Shown piece by piece: positions 1 through 7,930 of a stretch of 44,408 nt of DNA. The first letter of the stretch is position 1; each line of letters starts with the position of its first letter. Made by a program: the position numbers and the translations under genes. This stretch comes from Methylotenera sp. (lineage in GTDB: Bacteria; Pseudomonadota; Gammaproteobacteria; Burkholderiales; Methylophilaceae). The DNA is taken from the NCBI GenBank assembly GCA_023259635.1, contig JALRGX010000055.1, positions 1 to 44,408 on the forward strand, in the 5' to 3' direction. The notes under the pieces were generated by a model that was given only the letters and a program-made list of their open reading frames with translations, did no database searches and had not been told where the DNA came from.

Positions 1-192
1 ATTAATCCAGAAGGTGTGATTAAAACAATGGAAGTGCATGACAATGCGATTGCACGTGATGTGAAAGAAACATTACGTAAGCTTAAAGCTGCGCAATTCG
101 TGGCTAGCCACCCAGGCCAAGTTTGCCCAGCTAAATGGCAAGAAGGAGCACAAACCTTGACTCCATCACTGGACTTGGTTGGTAAAATCTAA
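1..192 (+). CDS. ahpC: Alkyl hydroperoxide reductase subunit C (peroxiredoxin), C-terminal 63 residues
   Basis: The window opens inside this gene. The visible 63 residues carry the C-terminal VCPAKW motif, which holds the resolving cysteine of typical 2-Cys peroxiredoxins of the AhpC class, and end with a SLDLVGKI tail like that of enterobacterial AhpC. AhpC reduces hydrogen peroxide and organic hydroperoxides in the cytoplasm, and its disulfide is re-reduced by AhpF, which is encoded immediately downstream. The N-terminal part with the peroxidatic cysteine lies outside the window. The identification is firm because motif, tail and neighbour agree. Confidence 0.95.
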   Translation: MNPEGVIKTMEVHDNAIARDVKETLRKLKAAQFVASHPGQVCPAKWQEGAQTLTPSLDLVGKI

Positions 193-219
193 TTAAGTTT
201 TTGGCTTAATGAGTGCTAA

Positions 220-240
220 CCCCAAGCCAAAAGCTTGGGG
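220..240 (+). repeat. Hairpin between ahpC and ahpF without U-tract
   Basis: A perfect 8-bp stem (CCCCAAGC / GCTTGGGG) closes a 5-nt loop, 28 nt after the ahpC stop. No T-run follows, so it is not a classical terminator. It could stabilise the 3' end of the ahpC message or form the first of two tandem structures with the terminator at 256-284. Confidence 0.6.
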
Positions 241-255
241 AGCAAAATTAATAAT

Positions 256-284
256 AGCTTTATTCACAAGATAAAGCTTTTTTT
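256..284 (+). terminator. Intrinsic terminator/attenuator between ahpC and ahpF
   Basis: An 8-bp perfect stem (AGCTTTAT / ATAAAGCT) with a 7-nt loop is followed directly by a 7-T run, ending 29 nt before the ahpF start. It should end part of the ahpC transcripts, so ahpC would be made in excess over ahpF. That matches the usual need for more peroxiredoxin than reductase. The stem is AT-rich, so partial read-through is likely. Confidence 0.65.
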
Positions 285-313
285 CAACGCATAGATTCCC
301 AGAGAGATTAACG

Positions 314-1891
314 ATGGCATTAGATACTACTATCAAAACTCAGCTTCAAACCTATTTGCAAATGCTCAGAGAGCCAATTGTGCTGGTTGCATCGCTGGAT
401 GAAAGCGCCGGTTCTAAAGAAATGTTGGCGTTGCTGGAAGAAATTTCCGCCATGTCTGACAAGATTACACTTACGCGTGAAGATGATGCGCGCAAGCCAT
501 CATTTGCAGTAAAGCGTGCTGCTGCACATAAAGATGCGGCGCAAGAAGTAGGTATCCGTTTTGCCGGAATCCCGATGGGACATGAATTCACTTCATTGGT
601 GCTGGCTTTATTGCAAGTCGGCGGCCATCCTTTGAAATTGGATGTGGAAAAAATCGCGCAGATTTCAGCAATAGATGAGAAATTTCATTTTGAGACCTAT
701 ATTTCATTAAGCTGCCATAACTGTCCTGATGTAGTTCAGGCGCTTAACCTGTTAGCGGTGATTAATCCTAACATCACGCATGTGATGATTGATGGTGCTT
801 TATATCAGGATGAAGTAAAAGCCAGGGAAATCATGTCTGTGCCAACCATCTATTTAAATGGTGAAATATTCGGTGCCGGTCGCATGGAGCTCGATGAGAT
901 CCTGCCAAAACTGGATAAAGGCGCTGAAGCCCGTGAAGCGAAGAAACTGGATGCCAAAGATGCATTCGATGTGCTTGTAATTGGCGGCGGGCCTGCCGGC
1001 GCTTCTGCCGCTATTTATGCAGCGCGTAAAGGTATCAACACCGGTGTGGTTGCAGACCGTTTCGGCGGTCAGGTTATGGATACCATGGCGATTGAGAACT
1101 TTATCTCGGTAAAAGAAACAGAAGGTCCCAAACTGGTGGCTGCATTTGAAGAGCATGTGGTTTCATATGGTGTAGATGTGATGCGCTTGCAGCGTGCACA
1201 GTCATTGGATGCGCCAGCTGCAGGTTCAGGTCAGCCAATAGAAATTAAGCTGGAAAATGGTGCCACACTGAGAAGTAAAGCCGTAATTATTGCTACCGGT
1301 GCGCGCTGGAAAGAATTGAATATTCCAGGTGAAAAAGAATATCGCGGCAAAGGTGTGGCCTACTGCCCGCATTGTGATGGCCCGCTGTTTAAAGGCAAGC
1401 ACGTAGCGGTAATCGGAGGCGGTAATTCAGGTGTCGAGGCGGCAATTGATTTGGCAGGCTTTGTCAGTCATGTAACCTTGATACAACATAGCAACAAACT
1501 GACAGCAGATGCGATATTGCAGAACAAATTGTTCAGTTTAAGTAATGTAACGGTCATTTTGAATGCAGAAACTACTGAGATTACCGGTGCAGATCATAAA
1601 GTAAACGGATTGATTTACCGTGACCGCGAAAGTAAGGCACTGCATACAGTTGAGCTGGCTGGCGTTTTTGTTCAGATCGGACTGTTGCCGAATACAGATT
1701 GGCTGAAAACCAGTGGTATCGAGCTGAGCAAGTTCAACGAAATCGTGGTGGATGCGCATGGCCAGACTTCATTGCCGGGGGTATTTGCAGCAGGCGATGT
1801 GACGACAGTGCCTTACAAGCAAATCATTATTGCGATGGGCGAAGGCGCTAAAGCTTCGCTCGGTGCGTTTGATTATCTGATCAGGCAGTAA
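314..1891 (+). CDS. ahpF: Alkyl hydroperoxide reductase subunit F
   Basis: This 525-residue flavoprotein transfers electrons from NADH through FAD and two disulfide centres to AhpC. The N-terminal ~200 residues form the tandem thioredoxin-like domain with a CHNC redox pair at residues 134-137. Then come the FAD-binding GGGPAG motif (224-229), the thioredoxin-reductase-type CPHC pair (351-354), the NADH-binding GGGNSG motif (368-373) and a C-terminal FAAGDV FAD motif. Its length matches the enterobacterial protein (about 521). It follows ahpC by 121 nt, with a terminator-like element between them. The ATG at 314 has only a weak purine-rich ribosome binding site (AGAGAG). The nearest alternative would delete the thioredoxin-fold start. 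Confidence 0.97.
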   Translation: MALDTTIKTQLQTYLQMLREPIVLVASLDESAGSKEMLALLEEISAMSDKITLTREDDARKPSFAVKRAAAHKDAAQEVGIRFAGIPMGHEFTSLVLALLQVGGHPLKLDVEKIAQISAIDEKFHFETYISLSCHNCPDVVQALNLLAVINPNITHVMIDGALYQDEVKAREIMSVPTIYLNGEIFGAGRMELDEILPKLDKGAEAREAKKLDAKDAFDVLVIGGGPAGASAAIYAARKGINTGVVADRFGGQVMDTMAIENFISVKETEGPKLVAAFEEHVVSYGVDVMRLQRAQSLDAPAAGSGQPIEIKLENGATLRSKAVIIATGARWKELNIPGEKEYRGKGVAYCPHCDGPLFKGKHVAVIGGGNSGVEAAIDLAGFVSHVTLIQHSNKLTADAILQNKLFSLSNVTVILNAETTEITGADHKVNGLIYRDRESKALHTVELAGVFVQIGLLPNTDWLKTSGIELSKFNEIVVDAHGQTSLPGVFAAGDVTTVPYKQIIIAMGEGAKASLGAFDYLIRQ

Positions 1892-1905
1892 TCTCTAACA
1901 GTGTT

Positions 1906-1932
1906 AAAAAGGCGGCTGGTGCCGCCTTTTTT
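1906..1932. terminator. Bidirectional terminator between ahpF and the DUF2892 gene
   Basis: An A5-GGCGGC arm pairs with GCCGCC-T5 around a TGGT tetraloop. A-tract and T-tract flank the GC stem symmetrically, so it can terminate transcription from both converging genes: ahpF on plus and the small membrane protein gene on minus, which stops at 1934. Confidence 0.9.
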
Positions 1933-1933
1933 A

Positions 1934-2125
1934 TTATTTATCTGTTTTACAAGTATTAATACCCAATATTGCATAAGCCGGGCAGAAATTGATTAGTCCA
2001 GTTGCCAGAGGAGCTACCCCGATCCACGCCCACGTCGGTCCGCCTGCAAATAATACCCAAGCCATTAATGCAAGGCCGGCAACAATACGTACTATACGGT
2101 CTACACCGCCAACGTTTACTTTCAT
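1934..2125 (-). CDS. Small DUF2892 inner-membrane protein
   Basis: A 63-residue protein of the DUF2892 (YgaP-like transmembrane) family. It has a short N-terminal segment with the typical VGGVDRIVR start, then two hydrophobic helices (about residues 12-30 and 33-50) separated by a GGPTW turn, and a C-terminal tail with two cysteines. In this family the domain often occurs alone or fused to rhodanese domains, and the function of stand-alone forms is not established. A longer frame exists upstream, but the ATG at 2125 has a good AGGAGA ribosome binding site 6 nt ahead, which decides the start. It converges with ahpF and shares its terminator. Confidence 0.85.
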   Translation of the reverse strand: MKVNVGGVDRIVRIVAGLALMAWVLFAGGPTWAWIGVAPLATGLINFCPAYAILGINTCKTDK

Positions 2126-2214
2126 TACTGTTCTCCTGATTGATAAGCGTAAATGGAGCAACGCTTACTTTACGCTAATTTTTAAGGTAGTAACAGTTAT
2201 CTGGACAGTTTTTA

Positions 2215-3864
2215 TTAAGCGCTACACAGGCTCAATGCAACGGCTTCAGCCACCTTAATACCGTCAACGCCGGCTGATAGAATGCCACCGGCATAACCCG
2301 CTCCCTCGCCACATGGAAATAAGCCTTTAGTATTGATGCTCTGTAAGGTTTCATCATCGCGTTTGATGCGGATAGGCGACGAGGTACGTGTCTCTACGCC
2401 GGTTAATACTCCATCAGCCAGGTCAAAACCTTTGACCTGTTTTGCAAATTCAGGAATTGCCTCGCGGATAGCCGTGATAGCAAACTCAGGCAAAGCGGTA
2501 TCTAAGTTGGTGAGGTGTACGCCTGGTGTATAAGAAGGTGTAACTTCGCCAAACTTGGTGGAAGGCCTGTTGGCAAGGAAATCGCCTATCAGTTGGCCCG
2601 GCGCATTGTAATTACTGCCGCCCAGGACAAAGGCATTGCTTTCCAGTTTGCGCTGCAGTTCCATGCCGGCAAGCGGGTGATCCGGGTAATCCACCTCCGG
2701 GGTGATGCCGACGACAATGCCGGCATTGGCATTGCGCTCGTTGCGTGAATATTGACTCATGCCGTTAGTCACGACGCGGTTGGGCTCTGATGTGGCAGCG
2801 ACAACAGTGCCGCCGGGACACATACAGAAGCTGTAAACCGAGCGCCCGTTTTTGGCGTGATGCACCAGCTTGTAATCTGCGGCACCTAGTTTGTTAAGTA
2901 AGTCCTCACTATAGCTCTTGCCATATCTGGCCCTGTCTATCAGTGATTGCGGGTGCTCGATACGGAAACCGATAGAGAATGGTTTGGCCTCAACATAAAT
3001 GCCACGTTTGTAGATCATTTCAAAAGTGTCACGCGCGCTGTGGCCAACCGCCAGAACTAAATGGTTGGTCGGAATGCGTACTCCCGTCTGCAGCACTACT
3101 GCTTCCACTTGATGTTGCCCATCATTGCCTGAGGAAAGTTCAATATCTTCTACGCGGCTTTCAAAACGAATCTCACCGCCAAGTTCGATGATGGTTTTGC
3201 GCATTTCTTCCACCATGCCTACCAGCCGGAAAGTACCGATATGCGGGTGGCTGACATACATGATCTCTTCCGGCGCACCGGCTTTCACAAACTCCTGTAT
3301 TACCTTGCGGCCATAGTGCTTGGGGTCTTTAATCTGGCTGTATAGTTTGCCGTCAGAGAAAGTGCCGGCACCGCCCTCACCGAACTGCACGTTGGATTCC
3401 GGGTTCAGTTTTTGTTTACGCCATAAGCCCCAGGTATCCTTAGTACGCTCACGCACGGCTTTACCACGTTCCAGTACGATGGGTTTGAATCCGGATTGCG
3501 CCAGAATCAGTGCGGCGAAAATTCCGGCAGGGCCGAAGCCAACCACCACCGGGCGCGGTGTATCTGCAGAAGTGCTCTGTGTGACAAATTTATATTCAGT
3601 GTCCGGTGCCGGCTTGATATGTGCGTCTTTACGAAATTTAGCAAGAATCTTTGCCTCATCTTTAACCTCTACATCAAGGCTGTATACGTAAAGAATGGCG
3701 TGTGATTTACGTGCATCCACACCGCGTTTGAATATCTCAAAGCGAATTAAATCGTCTTCTTGGATTCCAAGTCTTTTTAAAAGCGCGGTCTTGATTTCTT
3801 CAGCTTGGTGCGTGAGGGATTGTGCGTTTTCAACTGGCAGTTTGATTTCAGTAATGCGTAGCAT
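2215..3864 (-). CDS. FAD-dependent dehydrogenase of the COG2509 type
   Basis: A 549-residue flavoprotein. The first ~100 residues form a ferredoxin-like N-terminal domain. A Rossmann FAD motif GFGPAG lies at residues 109-114, followed by an FGEGGAGTFSDGKL segment typical of this family, and the C-terminus holds a CGEGAGYAGGI FAD-contact motif. The family is widespread, and its substrate is unknown to me. Its members are usually annotated as NAD(P)/FAD-dependent oxidoreductases. No transmembrane segment or signal peptide is visible, so it should be cytosolic. The ATG at 3864 has an AAAGG box 7-11 nt upstream. It is transcribed alone: hda lies 109 nt upstream on the same strand with a poorly structured gap. 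Confidence 0.85.
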   Translation of the reverse strand: MLRITEIKLPVENAQSLTHQAEEIKTALLKRLGIQEDDLIRFEIFKRGVDARKSHAILYVYSLDVEVKDEAKILAKFRKDAHIKPAPDTEYKFVTQSTSADTPRPVVVGFGPAGIFAALILAQSGFKPIVLERGKAVRERTKDTWGLWRKQKLNPESNVQFGEGGAGTFSDGKLYSQIKDPKHYGRKVIQEFVKAGAPEEIMYVSHPHIGTFRLVGMVEEMRKTIIELGGEIRFESRVEDIELSSGNDGQHQVEAVVLQTGVRIPTNHLVLAVGHSARDTFEMIYKRGIYVEAKPFSIGFRIEHPQSLIDRARYGKSYSEDLLNKLGAADYKLVHHAKNGRSVYSFCMCPGGTVVAATSEPNRVVTNGMSQYSRNERNANAGIVVGITPEVDYPDHPLAGMELQRKLESNAFVLGGSNYNAPGQLIGDFLANRPSTKFGEVTPSYTPGVHLTNLDTALPEFAITAIREAIPEFAKQVKGFDLADGVLTGVETRTSSPIRIKRDDETLQSINTKGLFPCGEGAGYAGGILSAGVDGIKVAEAVALSLCSA

Positions 3865-3973
3865 GATTAACCTTTAGGATAGTGTTTATCTATCAATATT
3901 TACTTAATAAACGGTATTTTTCTTACATAGTGTAATTTTACTGCTTATTGTTAAAGCTTGGAATTTGCAGCAA

Positions 3974-4597
3974 TCAAATCTCCAGATTCAATAGCAGCAA
4001 TTTTTTAAGCAAGGGTACGGTCACCGGTTTTTTTTCTGTGAGAGACCATTCATCCAGTGCGTTGAGTACAGCCATTAATGTTGGCAGGTCACGCCGTAGG
4101 TAACGCAAACAATAATCTACCACTTCATCCGGCAATTTCATGCCGCGTTCCTTGGCATGGGTTTTTAATGCCTGTGCTTTTTCTTCATCAGAGAGCGGCT
4201 GCAGTTGGTAGACCAGGCCCCAGGCAAGGCGCGTTGCTAAATCGTCCCGTAGCCCCATTTGCATTGGTGCCGCATTGCCGCTGGTGACGAGCATGCCGCC
4301 TGAAGCGCGCAATTGGTTAAAACGGTTGAATAAGTCAATTTGCGCTTCTTCATTTAATGTATTTACGTCATCTGCAATATAAAGCGGCAGGTTTTGTTCT
4401 TCAGCCAAGCAATTGCAGGCTTGCAGTAAATGAGTTTTGCCACTGCCCTCAGTGCCCCACAGGTAAATAAAATGAATATTTGCAGAGCCTGCAGTCAGCA
4501 TTTTCAGGCTGTGCAAAGCTTCTTCATTACGACCTGCGATAAAGTTATCAAGCGTAGCGGGTGCTAGGGGTTGAATATCTAAAAGTAATTGTTTCAA
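3974..4597 (-). CDS. hda: DnaA regulatory inactivator Hda
   Basis: A 207-residue AAA+ DnaA-homologue without a DNA-binding domain. In E. coli, Hda bound to the DNA-loaded beta clamp stimulates ATP hydrolysis by DnaA and so prevents re-initiation. The N-terminus QLLLDI resembles the clamp-binding QL(S)LP(I) element of known Hda proteins. A Walker A motif GTEGSGKT is at residues 48-55, and a Walker-B-like ADDVN segment follows at about 94-98. The length is near the family norm (about 220-235). It lies 6 nt downstream of the perM-type gene on the same strand, so the two are probably one operon. This perM-hda order opposite purM is typical of betaproteobacteria. Confidence 0.92.
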   Translation of the reverse strand: MKQLLLDIQPLAPATLDNFIAGRNEEALHSLKMLTAGSANIHFIYLWGTEGSGKTHLLQACNCLAEEQNLPLYIADDVNTLNEEAQIDLFNRFNQLRASGGMLVTSGNAAPMQMGLRDDLATRLAWGLVYQLQPLSDEEKAQALKTHAKERGMKLPDEVVDYCLRYLRRDLPTLMAVLNALDEWSLTEKKPVTVPLLKKLLLLNLEI

Positions 4598-4603
4598 GCT
4601 AAA

Positions 4604-5686
4604 TTAACCATTATAAAAATCACTACTGAGGTAGTGTTGTTTTGCATGTCTGTATGCAACTGCTATTGCAGCTGATACGGGCAGGGCAAGCAACACGCCG
4701 GCAAAACCGAATAATTGCCCTCCTGCCATCAGGGCAAAAATAACGACTAGCGGGTGCAGGCCGATGCGGTCGCCTACCAAGTAAGGCGTTAGCAACATAC
4801 TCTCGATTATCTGACCGAGGCCAAATACAATCAAGACTGGGATAAGGTCATGTAAGCTGCCGAATTGTAGCAATCCGGAAAGAATAGCCAAGCTTAATCC
4901 CAGACCTATGCCAAGATAGGGTACAAAACCCAGCAGGCCTGATAATACGCCGATGGGCAGTGCCAGTTCCAACCCTGTCAGCCATAAACCCGTTGCATAA
5001 AATACACTCATCAGCAGCATTACCGTGAGTTGGCCACGTAGAAATTCTGCCAGTACTGCATCAATATCCTCGGCAATTTCTACTGTTTTCACTATCATGC
5101 TTCTTGGTAATAACCCATTGATTTTATTTGTGATAATGTTCCAGTCAACCAGCAGGTAAAACAAAACCAGCGGGATAAGTATCAAGTTGGCCAGCCAGCC
5201 TATAATAGCCAGCCCATGGCTACCGATACCTAGCGCAAGTTGTTTGGCGAAGTTGCCGGCAGTTCTCCAGTTTTCGGTCAGGATATGCTGAATTTTTGCA
5301 TAGTCAATATCCAGGTTGACGCCAAAGTTGTATTGTAACCATGGTTCCAGAAAGTTTTTTGCGTTGTTGAAGTAGGTAGGCAATTTTTGTGAGATCAGTA
5401 GAAACTCTTTCTGCATCAACGGCACCACAATAAACAGCATCATTACCAATAGTGCAAATAGAAACAGCATCACGATACCTGTTGCAATGGTGCGGCTTGG
5501 ATTGTAGCTGAGCTTGTTATTCAAAAGAGTAATGTGCAGGGCAGCAATCCTGTTCACCAGCGGGTTGGTGATATAGGCCAGGATGGCTGCTATTAAAAAT
5601 GGTGTAAGTATCGGTCCCAAAAGGTAAAGCAGGCTGCAAACGACCAGTCCGGTAATCCACCACAGGTATTGCGTACGGTTATTCAT
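4604..5686 (-). CDS. AI-2E family (PerM-type) membrane protein
   Basis: A 360-residue polytopic inner-membrane protein of the AI-2E/PerM family. About eight hydrophobic segments are visible: two at the N-terminus, one near residue 65-85, one near 155-180, and a dense C-terminal group. The C-terminal part has the family's PxxxGLLGFVPYLG stretch (near residue 240) and a MLTPYLVGDRIGLHP segment. Members include the autoinducer-2 exporter TqsA and Na+/H+ antiporter-like proteins, but the substrate cannot be inferred here. It is the first gene of the perM-hda operon and divergent from purM across a 303-nt region holding a large dyad. Confidence 0.9.
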   Translation of the reverse strand: MNNRTQYLWWITGLVVCSLLYLLGPILTPFLIAAILAYITNPLVNRIAALHITLLNNKLSYNPSRTIATGIVMLFLFALLVMMLFIVVPLMQKEFLLISQKLPTYFNNAKNFLEPWLQYNFGVNLDIDYAKIQHILTENWRTAGNFAKQLALGIGSHGLAIIGWLANLILIPLVLFYLLVDWNIITNKINGLLPRSMIVKTVEIAEDIDAVLAEFLRGQLTVMLLMSVFYATGLWLTGLELALPIGVLSGLLGFVPYLGIGLGLSLAILSGLLQFGSLHDLIPVLIVFGLGQIIESMLLTPYLVGDRIGLHPLVVIFALMAGGQLFGFAGVLLALPVSAAIAVAYRHAKQHYLSSDFYNG

Positions 5687-5989
5687 TTGCCTAGTCCATT
5701 ATTTTGATTTTTCTGGAATTTTGATGTGCCTGAAATTTCGGTTAATCGGGCATTTCAGTTAAAATAGAAGCATTCTGGATATTGCATTAGTCGGATTAGG
5801 ATCCTGCGCAGATGCTAATGGCTATTTTGCGGTCATTTTAGCCGATTTTTTAATATGCATAGCATATCTATGCATATTAAAAAATCAACTAAACTGCCAC
5901 ACAAACTACCTCATTATCATCATGCGCCCTAATACAATACCCAGAATGATAACGACAGAACACACTTTTAGTAGAAAGCGAGAACGGAC
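5687..5989. other. perM-purM divergent intergenic region
   Basis: These 303 nt separate two divergent genes and hold no plausible coding frame. Visible contents are a 7-bp inverted repeat (CTGAAAT ... ATTTCAG) around 5730-5758, a GGCTA/TAGCC pair followed by GATTTTTT near 5820-5851, and the large 19-bp dyad listed separately at 5844-5886. It must contain the promoters of both genes, but no convincing -35/-10 pair could be assigned. Confidence 0.6.
5844..5886. repeat. Perfect 19-bp inverted repeat in the perM-purM intergenic region
   Basis: The arms GATTTTTTAATATGCATAG and its exact reverse complement flank a 5-nt CATAT spacer. The outer ends carry T6/A6 tracts, so on either strand the structure reads as a stem followed by short A/T runs. 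Because the flanking genes diverge, an ordinary gene-end terminator is not expected here. It may be an operator, a cruciform-prone dyad, or the end of an unannotated short transcript. It lies 103 nt upstream of the purM start. Confidence 0.7.
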
Positions 5990-7039
5990 TTGAGCGCCAA
6001 TAATTCAGATAAAACTTCTATCAGCTACCGCGATGCAGGGGTGGATATTGAGGCGGGCGATGCCTTGGTTGAGCAAATTAAACCTTTTGCCAAACGCACC
6101 ATGCGTCCAGAAGTGCTGGGTGGTATTGGTGGTTTCGGTTCTTTATTCGCGGTGCCGCAGAAGTTCAAAGAGCCGATTCTGGTTTCAGGCACTGACGGTG
6201 TAGGTACCAAACTAAAGCTGGCTTTTGAACTGAACAAGCATGACACCGTGGGGATCGATCTGGTAGCCATGAGTGTGAATGACATTCTGGTGCAAGGTGC
6301 GGAGCCACTGTTTTTCCTCGACTACTTTGCCTGCGGCAAGCTGGAAGTCGGCGTAGCTGCGCAAGTGATTAAAGGTATTGCTGAAGGCTGCGAGCAATCA
6401 GGTTGTGCATTGGTTGGTGGCGAGACGGCAGAAATGCCAGGCATGTACCCGGCTGGTGAGTATGACCTGGCAGGTTTTGCAGTAGGCTGTGCAGATAAAT
6501 CCAAGCTAATTGACGGCACTACAATTGCTGCCGGTGATGTTGTGTTGGGTCTGGCATCAAGTGGTGCGCATTCAAATGGCTACTCACTGATCCGCAAACT
6601 GATTGAAAAATCAGGCATTGATTTCGAGTCAGATTTCCATGGCAGAAAATTCAAGGACGTGGTGATGGAGCCTACGCGCATCTATGTGAAATCATTGCTG
6701 AAACTAATCGAGGCATTGCCGGTAAAAGGCATGGCACATATTACCGGCGGCGGCATTACCGAGAATATTCCGCGCGTATTGCCAGCAGGTTTGACTGCCG
6801 AAATCAGGGCTGATGGCTGGCAGTTACCGCCATTGTTCCAATGGTTGCAGGCGCAGGGCAATATCGTGCCTGACGAGTTATACAAAACCTTTAACTGCGG
6901 CATTGGTATGGCGGTGGTTGTAGCTAAAGAGCATGTGGCACAGGCTAAACAGTTGCTGGAAGCTTCCGGTGAAACCGTGTATGAAATCGGCCATATCCGT
7001 GCCCAGAATGCGGGTGAAGCTCCAACCATAGTAGTTTAG
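5990..7039 (+). CDS. purM: Phosphoribosylformylglycinamidine cyclo-ligase (AIR synthetase)
   Basis: A 349-residue cytosolic enzyme that closes formylglycinamidine ribonucleotide to aminoimidazole ribonucleotide using ATP, a step of de novo purine synthesis. The family start YRDAGVDI is at residues 13-20, the SGTDGVGTK nucleotide-binding signature is at 66-74, and [11 protein letters not shown] and [12 protein letters not shown] follow. The length equals that of E. coli PurM (about 345). The start is TTG, preceded by a weak GCGAGAA purine stretch. No ATG or GTG that keeps the conserved N-terminus is available. The purN gene that follows purM in many proteobacteria is not next to it here. Confidence 0.97.
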   Translation: MSANNSDKTSISYRDAGVDIEAGDALVEQIKPFAKRTMRPEVLGGIGGFGSLFAVPQKFKEPILVSGTDGVGTKLKLAFELNKHDTVGIDLVAMSVNDILVQGAEPLFFLDYFACGKLEVGVAAQVIKGIAEGCEQSGCALVGGETAEMPGMYPAGEYDLAGFAVGCADKSKLIDGTTIAAGDVVLGLASSGAHSNGYSLIRKLIEKSGIDFESDFHGRKFKDVVMEPTRIYVKSLLKLIEALPVKGMAHITGGGITENIPRVLPAGLTAEIRADGWQLPPLFQWLQAQGNIVPDELYKTFNCGIGMAVVVAKEHVAQAKQLLEASGETVYEIGHIRAQNAGEAPTIVV

Positions 7040-7125
7040 TGGATTCGCCTTGTAATAACGCGCCAGGTAACGAAATCGTTGCTGGTGCGTTAGATTGATG
7101 TGTTTCTTAAATTAAAGGAAATCTT

Positions 7126-7869
7126 GTGTTTAATCACATCAAAATATCTACATTGTTTAAATTACTAGCTCTGGCTGTTTTGCTATCGGCAACTTCAGTA
7201 TTGGCAGAGCAGGCCGCATTATCCAATGCAGCTTTGCCTAAGCATATCCGCGCGGTTTACGAAGTCACGAAAAATGGACAACCGTTTGCAAATGTTCATG
7301 AGCAGTTTGCAATTAACGATAGTACTTACAAGATCGAGAGTGTTACCAAGGGGATAGGTGTTTATGCGCTGTTTGGTGAGCGTGTATTAACCAGTAATGG
7401 GGAAGTAACTGCACAGGGATTAAAGCCTACGCGTTTTGAATTGCGGCAGGGAGATAATCCAAAAAAAGCATTGCTGGCTGATTTTGACTGGGCCGGACAG
7501 GATTTGCGCATGACAGTGAGAGGTAAGCTCAAAGAAGCTCCTCTTGATGCTGGTACCCAGGATTTGGCCAGCTTTGCCTACCAGTTCATGTATCTGCCAG
7601 CTCCGCTTAAAAATGACATTTCAGTAGTGCTGACAACAGGTAAAAAACTTAATCATTACCAATATCGTATCAGCCCTGAATCGGAAGTTGTTACCAGTGC
7701 AGGTGTGCGGTACAAGACCCTGCATCTGGTTCCACCGGTGCAGGATACACAAGAGACCAAAGAGCTGTGGCTGGCTGCCGATTATCATTATGTGCCGGTA
7801 AAGATTTTGATGGTGGATGATAATGGGCAGAAGCTGGAACAGACATTAACCGAGTTACACATAGAGTAG
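7126..7869 (+). CDS. Exported DUF3108 protein
   Basis: A 247-residue protein with a signal peptide (positively charged N-terminus, hydrophobic stretch of about residues 10-25, cleavage near SVLA-EQ). The mature part is mostly beta-rich, as in the DUF3108 family of periplasmic proteins, and carries the family features: an ...AVYEVTKNG start, an R-F-xxR-x-G region and a C-terminal ELWLAADYHYVPVKI strand pair that is typical. The role of the family is unknown. The GTG start at 7126 is supported by AAAGGAA 6 nt upstream. It sits 86 nt after purM and 61 nt before rsmB, as in other betaproteobacterial genomes, and its stop codon lies inside a strong hairpin (7864-7891). Confidence 0.85.
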   Translation: MFNHIKISTLFKLLALAVLLSATSVLAEQAALSNAALPKHIRAVYEVTKNGQPFANVHEQFAINDSTYKIESVTKGIGVYALFGERVLTSNGEVTAQGLKPTRFELRQGDNPKKALLADFDWAGQDLRMTVRGKLKEAPLDAGTQDLASFAYQFMYLPAPLKNDISVVLTTGKKLNHYQYRISPESEVVTSAGVRYKTLHLVPPVQDTQETKELWLAADYHYVPVKILMVDDNGQKLEQTLTELHIE

Positions 7870-7891
7870 ATCTTTAACCAAAGATCTACTC
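7864..7891 (+). repeat. 12-bp hairpin overlapping the DUF3108 stop codon
   Basis: A perfect 12-bp stem (GAGTAGATCTTT / AAAGATCTACTC) closes an AACC loop. The TAG stop of the DUF3108 gene (7867-7869) lies in the left arm. No T-run follows, so it is not an intrinsic terminator. It probably acts on RNA stability or processing between this gene and rsmB. Confidence 0.65.
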
Positions 7892-7930
7892 AATATAAAT
7901 TAAAGAAATTTTACGTAAAGAAAATCAAAT

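Noticed and set aside
1989-2258. 89-residue plus-strand frame opposite the DUF2892 gene
   Set aside because: It is antisense to a small gene that has a good ribosome binding site and a shared terminator.
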